Assembly (NCBI GenBank): GCA_023458875.1
Contig: JAEWXO010000022.1
Coordinates: 1-21,177 of the forward strand
Direction of reading: 5' to 3'
Origin: Bacillota bacterium
Lineage (GTDB): Bacteria; Bacillota; Clostridia; Oscillospirales; Ruminococcaceae
DNA length: 21,177 bases
Below are positions 15,497-21,177 of this stretch, piece after piece (within the stretch, counting starts at the first letter, position 1; each line of letters begins with the position of its first letter). The notes beneath the pieces are model-generated. The model searched no databases, was not told the DNA's origin, and was given only the letters and a program-made list of their open reading frames with translations. Made by a program: the position numbers and the translations under genes.

Positions 15497-16141
15497 TCAC
15501 ATCTGCTTTAATACTGTTATTTTTCGGTTATCAATACTGATAACGCCGTCAAGCTGCATTTTTTTCATTTCTCTGAAAAGTGAAGGACGCTGAACTCCAA
15601 GATAATCGGCAAATTCTTTTTTACTGAAAGGCAAATGCACTGTCTGCGAATGTTGAGTAATTGACTGCTGTATTAAATACTCAATAATATTCTGGCGAAG
15701 TGTTTTTCTTGAAAACATGGCAATCTTATGATTAAGTCCAAGTGAATTCTGCGATAATGATTTTACATATGACATTACAAAATCATAATTGTGAAGTAAT
15801 ATTTCTACAGTTGTTTTCTCTATATGGATAAGCTTACATTCGGATGAACAATATATGTTAAGAGGGTAGCTATTATTGACGGCAAATAACAGATTTGCAC
15901 CAATAATACTATCTTTTTTAAATTCAAACATCATTGTTGAAGAACCACTTTCGGTAAGAGAATAAGCAGTAAGGCTACCCGCAACTACGATATCAAGAGA
16001 ATTGCAGGAACTGCCTTGATTATATAATGTTTCACCCTTTGCATACTTTTTAATTATGATTTTACCTTGAGAAACCAGTGGCTCGATACCATTAACGGAT
16101 TTCATTATTGGAACAGAATTAATAAAATCAATATCTTTCAT
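15497..16141 (-). CDS. Crp/Fnr-family transcriptional regulator
   Basis: A 214-residue regulator. Residues about 10-125 form the cyclic-nucleotide-like beta roll (IIIKKYAKGETLYNQGSSCN, LDIVVAGSLTAYSL, FEFKKDSIIGANLLFA), followed by the dimer helix and a C-terminal helix-turn-helix (FSKKEFADYLGVQRPSLFRE, then MKKMQLDGVI). It lacks the N-terminal cysteine set of Fnr, so it is not a classical iron-sulfur Fnr; heme or another ligand is possible, as in HcpR-type regulators. It has its own promoter (TAGACA/TATAAT) and a short leader with AGGTGG. It lies between the cupin-ferredoxin operon and the divergent permease operon and is the obvious candidate to bind the palindromes in both promoters. Confidence 0.88.
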   Translation of the reverse strand: MKDIDFINSVPIMKSVNGIEPLVSQGKIIIKKYAKGETLYNQGSSCNSLDIVVAGSLTAYSLTESGSSTMMFEFKKDSIIGANLLFAVNNSYPLNIYCSSECKLIHIEKTTVEILLHNYDFVMSYVKSLSQNSLGLNHKIAMFSRKTLRQNIIEYLIQQSITQHSQTVHLPFSKKEFADYLGVQRPSLFREMKKMQLDGVISIDNRKITVLKQM

Positions 16142-16160
16142 ACTATACCACCTTTTTTAT

Positions 16161-16189
16161 ATTATATCAAAAAGAAACATCGGTGTCTA
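16161..16189 (-). promoter_or_regulatory. Sigma-A promoter of the Crp/Fnr regulator
   Basis: On the minus strand, TAGACA (16184-16189), a 17-base spacer and TATAAT (16161-16166). The predicted start is only about 13 bases before the ATG, leaving a short leader that still holds AGGTGG. Confidence 0.75.
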
Positions 16190-16196
16190 TCATATT

Positions 16197-16229
16197 ATTG
16201 ATATATCAGTTATAATCTGATTAATCAAT
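16197..16229 (+). promoter_or_regulatory. 33-bp palindromic operator in the permease promoter
   Basis: ATTGATATATCAG (16197-16209) and CTGATTAATCAAT (16217-16229) are inverted repeats matching at 12 of 13 positions, with TTATAAT between them. The central TATAAT could be the -10 box of the permease operon, but the matching -35 is poor. A regulator bound here would cover the -10 box. Confidence 0.6.
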
Positions 16230-16247
16230 AACAAAGGGGGCTTTTAT

Positions 16248-16730
16248 ATGGATATATTCACTATAGCAATCTGGATAGGAACAATTATTTTTCTTATTTT
16301 TTCTATGGTAAAAAACAAAGAAAAAACAAAAATGGCACTAAAAATGGCATTTGGTATGGGCAAAAATATGATTCTTAGTATATTGTCAATTATTTTACTA
16401 ATAGGTCTTGTTTTGGCATTGCTTCCGCCTGAACAAATTGCTGAATTTGTTGAAAAGCAAAATGTCCTAGTTGCTACTATTGCATCAGCAATATTTGGAA
16501 CAATTACTCTCATTCCTGCTTTCATAGCATTTCCTCTTGTCGGAACACTTGTTGATGCAGGTGTTGAAATTGTCCCTGCTGTTGCTTTTTTAACAACGTT
16601 AACTATGGTTGGAATTGTAACATTTCCACTTGAAAAGAAAGAATTCGGAATGAAATTTACAATTGTCAGAAATGGACTTAGCTTTATATTTGCTATAATT
16701 ATAGCACTTGTTATGGGGGTGATAATATGA
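16248..16730 (+). CDS. Half-permease, DUF318/ArsP-like, first subunit
   Basis: A 160-residue integral membrane protein with about five hydrophobic helices (near 5-18, 41-61, 74-98, 111-128 and 143-159). The centre carries IFGTITLIPAFIAFPLVGTL, close to the G..P..AFP repeat of DUF318 permeases. Full permeases of that family are about 300-350 residues with two halves; here each half is a separate gene. The ribosome site AAGGGGGC precedes the ATG by 6 bases. The stop overlaps the next ATG (ATGA), so the two subunits are coupled and probably dimerise. The substrate is unknown. The palindrome at 16197-16229 and the neighbouring Crp/Fnr gene suggest redox or nitrosative stress control. Confidence 0.75.
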   Translation: MDIFTIAIWIGTIIFLIFSMVKNKEKTKMALKMAFGMGKNMILSILSIILLIGLVLALLPPEQIAEFVEKQNVLVATIASAIFGTITLIPAFIAFPLVGTLVDAGVEIVPAVAFLTTLTMVGIVTFPLEKKEFGMKFTIVRNGLSFIFAIIIALVMGVII

Positions 16731-17449
16731 CAAAGATTACAAAAATGATTAAAGAAAATTTATTTACAGCAATAAATATTATTGCTTATGCATTAATATT
16801 TATTCTTAAACCCGAAACTGGTATCACTGCAGTAGTCAACAGTGGGTACTATTTAAAAGAAATGCTTATGATTATGCCCGTTATTTTTGTTCTGACAGCC
16901 TTGCTTGATATATGGGTGCCAAAAGAAACTATAATGAAGTATCTTGGCAGACAATCAAAATTTAAAGGTATTATTTTATCATTCCTTCTAGGAGGAATAT
17001 CTGCCGGACCTATTTATGCAGCTTTTCCAGTATGTATTATGCTGCATAAAAAAGGCGCATCAATAAAAAACATCGTTATAATACTTAGCTCCTGGGCAGT
17101 TATAAAAATTCCTATGCTTTTAAATGAAGTTAAATTTCTAGGAATTAAATTCATGGCAGTTCGTTGGCTTCTCACTGTTATTGCTATTGTTGTTTTTTCG
17201 TGGATAGCTTCAAAGATTGTCAAAGATGAAGATTTACCAAGTGAACCCACATCTGAACCGGAAGGTGTAATAATAAACCGAAATGCCTGCATGGGTTGTT
17301 CCCTGTGCGTAAAGAATTATCCTGAACTTTTTGAAATAAGCAGCAAAAAGGCACAAGTTAAAAAATACGATTTCATTCTTGATGATGAAAAACTTAATAA
17401 AGCCATTAATAATTGTCCTGTTAAAGCCATTCATTATAACAACAAATAA
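16727..17449 (+). CDS. Half-permease fused to a C-terminal ferredoxin domain
   Basis: A 240-residue protein. Hydrophobic helices lie near 10-27, 45-63, 82-103, 112-128 and 142-163, with the family motif GGISAGPIYAAFPVCIM at about 89-105. After a short acidic linker (DEDLPSEPTSEPEG) comes a single-cluster ferredoxin module: C188, C191 and C194 in NACMGCSLCVKNYPELF, and C230 in NNCPVKAI. All four ligands of one 4Fe-4S cluster are present. The module is like the free ferredoxin encoded at 14828-15013, down to the PE-x-F and CPV-x-I flanks. Fusing an electron carrier to a transporter suggests redox-gated or redox-coupled transport, perhaps of a sulfur or nitrogen compound. That function is an inference. 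A terminator follows 34 bases downstream. Confidence 0.78.
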   Translation: MTKITKMIKENLFTAINIIAYALIFILKPETGITAVVNSGYYLKEMLMIMPVIFVLTALLDIWVPKETIMKYLGRQSKFKGIILSFLLGGISAGPIYAAFPVCIMLHKKGASIKNIVIILSSWAVIKIPMLLNEVKFLGIKFMAVRWLLTVIAIVVFSWIASKIVKDEDLPSEPTSEPEGVIINRNACMGCSLCVKNYPELFEISSKKAQVKKYDFILDDEKLNKAINNCPVKAIHYNNK

Positions 17450-17483
17450 ATTTATTTAAATGCGTTCCTACAATCTAAAATTG

Positions 17484-17520
17484 GTAAAAAGCTATGGCAT
17501 AAGAGTCATAGCTTTTTTAC
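17484..17520 (+). terminator. Intrinsic terminator of the permease operon
   Basis: GTAAAAAGCTATG and CATAGCTTTTTTAC pair over nearly their whole length around a 10-base loop, with the T-tract within the right arm. The reverse strand also has a T-run, so it may act for the CGGC gene too. Confidence 0.88.
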
Positions 17521-17533
17521 TGTTATGATATGA

Positions 17534-17866
17534 TTAATGTGTAAAGTCAATATAATTTATATTTGATGGCAAATCATTCTGTATGACTTCTTTCATTTTC
17601 TTTGCAAATGGGCAAGGATATCCAATAGGATTGCCTTTTTGGATGCATGAGGCAAAAACTATAGTATCTGCACCACGCTTTACAAGTTCTCTTGCTCGGA
17701 GAAACGCCCTTTTTCCAGGACAACCACCACAGTTTATAAATCCAATAATTTCAATGTCTTCTTGAATGTTCTCAAAGCCACCCTTTTTCTCACGTATCAT
17801 TTTAAAATCAGTTGTACCTGGGCAGTAATCTTCAGTTTGCATGCACCTAATAATACCAACTTTCAT
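17534..17866 (-). CDS. CGGC-domain putative metal-binding protein
   Basis: A 110-residue protein of the CGGC-domain family. The signature INCGGCPGKRAFLRARELVK has C46 and C49, and further conserved cysteines are C8 (IIRCMQTEDYC), C15, C74 (FASCIQKG) and C85 (GYPCPFAKK). They could bind a metal or cluster. I chose the ATG at 17866, which has AAGAGTGA 7 bases upstream; the longer frame runs into the promoter. Its own promoter is strong. It lies convergent to the permease operon and sits in the same redox island, which fits a cysteine-rich metal protein, but its role is unknown. Confidence 0.85.
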   Translation of the reverse strand: MKVGIIRCMQTEDYCPGTTDFKMIREKKGGFENIQEDIEIIGFINCGGCPGKRAFLRARELVKRGADTIVFASCIQKGNPIGYPCPFAKKMKEVIQNDLPSNINYIDFTH

Positions 17867-17909
17867 TAAATCACTCTTATTTATATGAATTTTGAAAACT
17901 TGCATTTTT

Positions 17910-17938
17910 ATTATATCATGAATTCTGTTAAAAATCAA
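17910..17938 (-). promoter_or_regulatory. Sigma-A promoter of the CGGC gene
   Basis: On the minus strand, TTGATT (17933-17938), a 17-base spacer ending CATGA and TATAAT (17910-17915). The start falls near 17903, giving a 37-base leader. Confidence 0.8.
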
Positions 17939-18038
17939 CAAGCTTTACAGCTACATCTCTTGCTTTTTACGCCAAACTTATCTAAATCTGTAATATAGTT
18001 TTTCCTGTTAACGTATTCCACCTGATACAAACATTGTT

Positions 18039-18196
18039 TGCCTCAGCTCAAACATATAAAACATCTAACCTGAGGCATATAATATATGCTTCAGCTATCT
18101 TAAATGGGTTGATACCCCGTAAACAATCCTTACGTGGTATCTGAGCCAAATTTAAATCAGCTTGTTTCTCAATCACGAGAAGCAGGCTATTTTTTT
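18039..18196 (+). other. Possible cis-regulatory RNA with alternative hairpins and a terminator
   Basis: On the plus strand, CTGAGGCA (18070-18077) can pair with TGCCTCAG upstream (18039-18046) or, within CTGAGGCATATA, with TATATGCTTCAG downstream (18083-18094). The two are mutually exclusive. A further hairpin, GATACCCCGTAA with TTACGTGGTATC (18111-18141, one mismatch), follows. Then comes an intrinsic terminator: AGCTTGTTTCTC with GAGAAGCAGGCT (12 bp with two G-U pairs) and ATTTTTTTG (18159-18196). This order of competing stems before a terminator is the plan of an attenuator or riboswitch. No known class is recognised and no clear promoter is seen upstream. Confidence 0.5.
18159..18196 (+). 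terminator. Intrinsic terminator upstream of the excisionase-like gene
   Basis: A 12-bp stem with a 6-base loop (AATCAC) is followed by seven T residues. It ends any plus-strand transcript over 500 bases before the next gene. Confidence 0.75.
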
Positions 18197-18690
18197 GTCC
18201 CTCCTTATGAGAGCAGTTGAAATTTTATCAATTATGTTATAAAAATCAGTCCTATCTTTATGCATCTGCACAAACTTTGAAAAAGCAGTCCGACAAAAAT
18301 GCCTTACAGTGTCCTATATTACCGAGATGGCAAATTGCATAACGTGGCTTACCTAAAAAGACTATTTTGCTGTGTAAAATCACAAATTTTCAGATTCACT
18401 ACTAAAAAACAGGCTCTGAGTGTCCTTAAGGTATGAGGAAGCAAAACATACAAGCAGTTATCATAATTTATGTTCATTTTTATGCAATTAAGAGAACCTA
18501 CAAAAAACTTTTTAAAACTGACCATAAAAAACAGCACATTTTGTCCTAACGAGTGAAGGAGCAGATTCTTTATATAGTTTAAACAAGAAACAAATCATAT
18601 TTTATGCAGTCTTACAAAGTTATAAAAAGACAGCTCAAATAATTCACATTTTAAGCTGATTTTGTAGGTACTTATGAGAAACGCTTTTTA
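18196..18690. repeat. Array of about five diverged ~115-bp repeats
   Basis: Five boxes share the pattern TGTCCT-n-ATGAG-n-GCA: they start at 18196 (TGTCCCTCCTTATGAGAGCA), 18310 (TGTCCTATATTACCGAGATG), 18421 (TGTCCTTAAGGTATGAGGAA), 18542 (TGTCCTAACGAGTGAAGGAG) and a degenerate one at 18663 (TGTAGGTACTTATGAGAAAC). Spacings are 114, 111, 121 and 121. A second box, TTTATGCA or a relative, lies 55-61 bases into each of the first four units (18257, 18365, 18479, 18601), followed by A-rich sequence ending AAAAA-n-CAG before the next unit. No ORF explains it. It may be an iteron-like origin or regulatory region of the element. Apart from this, 17942-18729 holds no gene that I can see. Confidence 0.6.
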
Positions 18691-18729
18691 AATGCTCTCT
18701 CAAAATCAAATTACAGGAGGTCAAAACAA

Positions 18730-19017
18730 ATGACAATCAAACAAAAACAGGAACTTATCGCAGAGGTGGTTACGCTCTTGCAGGCAAAGCTTGAAGCTGA
18801 TGCTGTTCAGTCTGCACCAATTCCAAGCATTCCGCTGAAAGTAGAAATGCTCACTATTAAGGAATGCACTGAGGAAATCAAAGGCTTATCAGAGCATACC
18901 ATCCGCCAGCTTATAGCACAGGAAAAGCTAACTTACATTCGTACTGGTCAGGGCAAAAAAGGCAAGATACTCGTTTCAAAATCTGCACTAATCAATTACT
19001 TTGGAGGTGCTGCATGA
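18730..19017 (+). CDS. Excisionase-like helix-turn-helix DNA-binding protein
   Basis: A 95-residue protein. A basic helical start (TIKQKQELIAEVVTLLQAKL) leads into a MerR/excisionase-type winged helix: MLTIKECTEEIKGLSEHTIR (about 40-60), then QLIAQEKLTYIRTGQGKKGK and the wing ILVSKSALINYF. AGGAGG lies 9 bases before the ATG. The stop overlaps the primase start by 4 bases (ATGA). In Tn1549-like elements such a gene precedes the CHC2 primase. It may act in excision or in control of the element, and the repeats upstream are candidate binding sites. Confidence 0.8.
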   Translation: MTIKQKQELIAEVVTLLQAKLEADAVQSAPIPSIPLKVEMLTIKECTEEIKGLSEHTIRQLIAQEKLTYIRTGQGKKGKILVSKSALINYFGGAA

Positions 19018-19787
19018 CAATTTTTGAACAGTTAAAATCAGAGCTGAATATGCTTGATATTGCAAAATTTTATGGTGCTTTGGTTTCATATGGTATGTGC
19101 CTTTGTCCGTTCCACAATGAAAAAACGCCATCAATGAAGATTTATGAAAACAATTTCCATTGTTTCGGATGTGGTGAACATGGCGATATGATTGATTTTA
19201 CAGCTAAATTATTCGGAATTTCATCCGTTGAGGCTGTGAAAAGACTGAACTATAATTTTGGATTACATATTGAAATGGACAAGCCTTTGTCTGCTGAACA
19301 GATTACAGAATATCAGCAAAGACAATCAAAACGTATTGCTTATGACCTATGGGAGAAGTCAGCATGGAAAGCACTTACCGATTATTCCAGACTTGTGTAT
19401 TTTATATTATTTATTTTAAATATAATTATTATATTTATTGCTGGTCTAGGTTATATTACCGCTCAAATTGGTAAAATTATTTTATTTATTTCTGGATTTA
19501 TAATGATAATAAGTACATTACCACATTTCTTTTCATTACCTGAAAAAACATTTAAAGACGTTTGGGAAAACATCCTGCTATTCCTTGTTATTCCTCTTCC
19601 TTTTTTATTTCTAACTAATATATCAACTTTAATTTCTACATCAATTACCAAACTAAAACAAAAAGTGTATTTAGCTACTGAAAGCTTATCAACACCTTTA
19701 CGAGGTACAAAAAAATACTATGAAGAAAATAAGAGACAATATTTAAAACATATGAAAGAACTTAATTCACAATCCAAAAAAGGATAA
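19014..19787 (+). CDS. CHC2 primase N-terminus fused to an unrelated membrane segment
   Basis: A 257-residue chimera. Residues 1-127 are the start of a CHC2 zinc-finger primase: LCPFHNEKTPSMKIYENNFH with C31 and H34, then CFGCGEHGDMIDF with C50 and C53, and the downstream ...ALTDYSRL. Family members continue for hundreds of residues with a Toprim-type catalytic part. Here, from about residue 128 (19395), three hydrophobic helices follow (about 128-148, 152-170, 185-204) and a basic tail (KKYYEENKRQYLKHMKELNS). The base composition also becomes more AT-rich there. The frame is unbroken across the join, so a recombination event seems to have joined two genes. The zinc finger might still bind DNA, but priming activity is lost. 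The origin of the membrane part is unknown. Confidence 0.75.
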   Translation: MTIFEQLKSELNMLDIAKFYGALVSYGMCLCPFHNEKTPSMKIYENNFHCFGCGEHGDMIDFTAKLFGISSVEAVKRLNYNFGLHIEMDKPLSAEQITEYQQRQSKRIAYDLWEKSAWKALTDYSRLVYFILFILNIIIIFIAGLGYITAQIGKIILFISGFIMIISTLPHFFSLPEKTFKDVWENILLFLVIPLPFLFLTNISTLISTSITKLKQKVYLATESLSTPLRGTKKYYEENKRQYLKHMKELNSQSKKG

Positions 19788-19825
19788 TACTTAAAACAAA
19801 TTTAAGTATTATCCCTTTTATTTTA
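19782..19825 (+). terminator. Intrinsic terminator of the chimeric primase gene
   Basis: GGATAATACTTAAA and TTTAAGTATTATCC form a perfect 14-bp stem with an ACAAA loop, followed by CTTTTATTTTAT. It begins inside the last codon and stop of the gene. Confidence 0.92.
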
Positions 19826-19836
19826 TAAACAATAGA

Positions 19837-20007
19837 TTAATAATCATGTGTTCTGGCATCTGAAAGATAATTTTGCATATTTGCATATTCATCTTTAAGT
19901 TCCTCAAGAGTCATTTCCTCAACATTTTTACTATAAAGAAAATATTCACGTTTTTCTCTAGCAGCTTTAAATTTTTCTATATAGTATTCTCTGCTTTCTT
20001 CCATCAT
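19837..20007 (-). CDS. Small charged hypothetical protein
   Basis: A 56-residue ORF, MMEESREYYIEKFKAAREKR, then EYFLYSKNVEEMTLEELKDE, with end YANMQNYLSDARTHDY. GGAGG lies 5 bases before the first of two adjacent ATGs (20007 and 20004), so translation is likely. It is highly charged and probably a single helical hairpin. It lies just downstream of the WYL regulator gene on the same strand and may share its transcript. I recognise no family; such small proteins are sometimes element accessory factors. Confidence 0.6.
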   Translation of the reverse strand: MMEESREYYIEKFKAAREKREYFLYSKNVEEMTLEELKDEYANMQNYLSDARTHDY

Positions 20008-20030
20008 ATTTTCCTCCTTGTCAATTATAT

Positions 20031-20996
20031 TTAGTCATTAAAGGATTTTATCATTTCAATAAAGTTCCTTTTAACCTTTGCCGGCTTAACAATTTGAATA
20101 TCTCCTGCAAACTGAAAAACCCAGCCAAAGAACGTTCTACTAGCACTAACTTCAACAACTGCTTTAAAATAGCCCTTAGTTGATGGCTCTGTATGTACAT
20201 CAATACCAAAACGGTCTATTACAGATTTCATAACTTCATTTTTGCATTTAAGCGTTACAGTAACATTTTCGTCATCGTACATATGAATTACTTTTTTCGC
20301 ATATTCTGCAATACTAAAATTATCAGGCTGTGGGATACACCTATTATCAGTTACTTCAACACTATTCATTCTATCCACACGAAAGGTGACAATTTTATTA
20401 TGTTTTAATGAATAACCTATTATATAATAACGTCCATCCTCCCAAGTCATACCGTAAGGGCTAAACCGATAACGTTCACCATTATTACGTAAAACACGGT
20501 TTTTCTGCCCGTCATATTCATAGTAAAGAAAAGTTACTTGCTTGCATCCGCTTATAGCTTCATGACAACGGTCAACTACCTCATATATTTCCTCGTTATC
20601 ACATTTCATTCTTCTTGTAAGATAAATCTGACGGCAAAGCTTATCGGCATTATTAACACTTGTCAAATCACTAAGCTTCCCTATAAGCTCAGCACTTTTA
20701 GACTGTGTAATGAACTGTGATGCTTCAACTGCATCTACAAGGAGCTTTATTTCAGACAGTGAAAACAATGAACTTCTGACATAATATCTATTTTGCGTAC
20801 TTTTCATGCATACTATATCCATCCCAAAATCAATAAGCTGTTCAATATCTGAAATTACCGTTTTTCGATGAGCAGAAATACCCTGCTTTTCAATCTCGTT
20901 AATAATCTGCTGTACAGTCAGAAAATGTTCTATGTCCGTCTGCTCTAGCAGTAATTTTTGAACATATAGTATTCGTGCGTTTTTGTCAGTTGGCAT
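20031..20996 (-). CDS. WYL-domain helix-turn-helix transcriptional regulator
   Basis: A 321-residue regulator. The N-terminal winged helix (KNARILYVQKLLLEQTDIEH, TVQQIINEIEKQGISAHRKT, VISDIEQLIDFG) is of the DeoR-like type seen in WYL proteins. The central WYL-like domain has QVTFLYYEYDGQKNRV, RFSPYGMTWEDGRYYIIGYS and IVTFRVDRMNSVEV, and the C-terminal extension ends GDIQIVKPAKVKRNFIEMIK. WYL domains bind nucleic acid or nucleotide-like ligands, and such regulators often control defence genes. I chose the ATG at 20996 with AAGGA about 11 bases upstream, over the GTG at 21005, which is too close to that site. It has its own promoter. Its targets are not visible in the window, though the ABC-3C operon is a candidate to test. 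Confidence 0.87.
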   Translation of the reverse strand: MPTDKNARILYVQKLLLEQTDIEHFLTVQQIINEIEKQGISAHRKTVISDIEQLIDFGMDIVCMKSTQNRYYVRSSLFSLSEIKLLVDAVEASQFITQSKSAELIGKLSDLTSVNNADKLCRQIYLTRRMKCDNEEIYEVVDRCHEAISGCKQVTFLYYEYDGQKNRVLRNNGERYRFSPYGMTWEDGRYYIIGYSLKHNKIVTFRVDRMNSVEVTDNRCIPQPDNFSIAEYAKKVIHMYDDENVTVTLKCKNEVMKSVIDRFGIDVHTEPSTKGYFKAVVEVSASRTFFGWVFQFAGDIQIVKPAKVKRNFIEMIKSFND

Positions 20997-21024
20997 TTGT
21001 TTCACCGTCCTTTATATTGGCTAT

Positions 21025-21053
21025 AGTATAGCATAAAATTGTAATTGTGTCTA
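21025..21053 (-). promoter_or_regulatory. Sigma-A promoter of the WYL regulator
   Basis: On the minus strand, TAGACA (21048-21053), a 17-base spacer ending TATGC and TATACT (21025-21030). Each box matches 5 of 6 consensus bases. Confidence 0.75.
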
Positions 21054-21078
21054 GTGTACTGACATATCCATATATAAA

Positions 21079-21177
21079 CTAAATGTTATCCAAATCAGGA
21101 TATAGTGAAATCAATTTAACACGAGCATCTTTAGTAGAAAATTGCCAGTTGACCTTTGCATTACTATTATTTCTATC
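21079..21177 (-). CDS. IS630-family transposase, C-terminal end, cut by the window edge
   Basis: The minus strand from the window edge reads NSNAKVNWQFSTKDARVKLI, then SLYPDLDNI and a TAG stop at 21079-21081. The pattern W-x-F-s/t-x-x-DAR-x-KL-x-x-LYP is the C-terminus of IS630-family transposases. Only 32 residues are present, so integrity and copy number cannot be judged. It shows that an insertion sequence borders the WYL regulator, in keeping with the mosaic nature of the region. Confidence 0.75.
   Translation of the reverse strand, partial: DRNNSNAKVNWQFSTKDARVKLISLYPDLDNI

Noticed and set aside
18349..18537. 62-codon minus-strand frame in the repeat region
   Set aside because: It crosses two repeat units, has no ribosome site and no recognisable protein pattern.
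18196..18690. CRISPR array
   Set aside because: Units are about 115 bp with short, diverged shared boxes, not near-identical 25-40 bp repeats with unique spacers, and no cas gene is present.
17942..18729. Known large noncoding RNA of mobile elements such as ROOL or GOLLD
   Set aside because: Length and setting are suggestive, but I cannot match any conserved core, and the repeats are not typical of these classes; a covariance search would decide.

Overview
The window is low-GC Firmicute DNA. Strong GGAGG ribosome sites, sigma-A promoters with 17-base spacers and Tn1549-like conjugative-element families (ArdC/YodL, DUF3848, DUF3849, CHC2 primase with an excisionase-like partner) suggest a gut or rumen clostridium of the Ruminococcus/Oscillospiraceae type. 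The organism is inferred from gene families only.

Left part (1-5760, minus strand). A broken DUF2461 gene is followed by a tight three-gene operon. Its products are a putative PD-(D/E)XK-type nuclease effector with a cysteine cluster, a small middle protein, and a Rad50/RecF-like ABC ATPase with a CPYC hook. This is the layout of an ABC three-component (ABC-3C) conflict system. A cupin gene with an excellent promoter lies just upstream.

Intron and conjugative-element remnant (5810-14063). An ORF-less group II intron keeps domains V and VI but only a 47-codon stub of its reverse transcriptase. It sits directly after the U-tract of a terminator, as group IIC introns do. Beyond it on the minus strand are a small element protein, a 1174-aa ArdC-like metalloprotease with DUF3849/YodL-type domains, a DUF3848 protein, and the C-terminal third of a giant SNF2-like helicase whose 5' part is missing. 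A RelB/RelE toxin-antitoxin pair is inserted on the opposite strand.

Redox module (14171-17866). It holds an HD-domain hydrolase, a single-cluster ferredoxin, a cupin, a Crp/Fnr regulator, and a divergent operon of two half-permeases, the second carrying a C-terminal ferredoxin domain. A CGGC-domain protein follows. A perfect 16-bp palindrome centred at about -41.5 of the cupin-ferredoxin promoter looks like the Crp/Fnr activator site. A short remnant resembling the C-terminus of hybrid-cluster protein (Hcp) follows the ferredoxin, which suggests a nitrosative or oxidative stress regulon.

Right part (17940-21177). An untranslated stretch of about 790 bases holds mutually exclusive hairpins, an intrinsic terminator and an array of about five diverged ~115-bp repeats. 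It leads into an excisionase-like gene and a CHC2 primase whose N-terminus is fused in frame to an unrelated membrane segment. A 56-aa ORF, a WYL-domain regulator and the end of an IS630-family transposase close the window. Overall this looks like a decayed conjugative element broken around a redox island, with a defence operon beside it.
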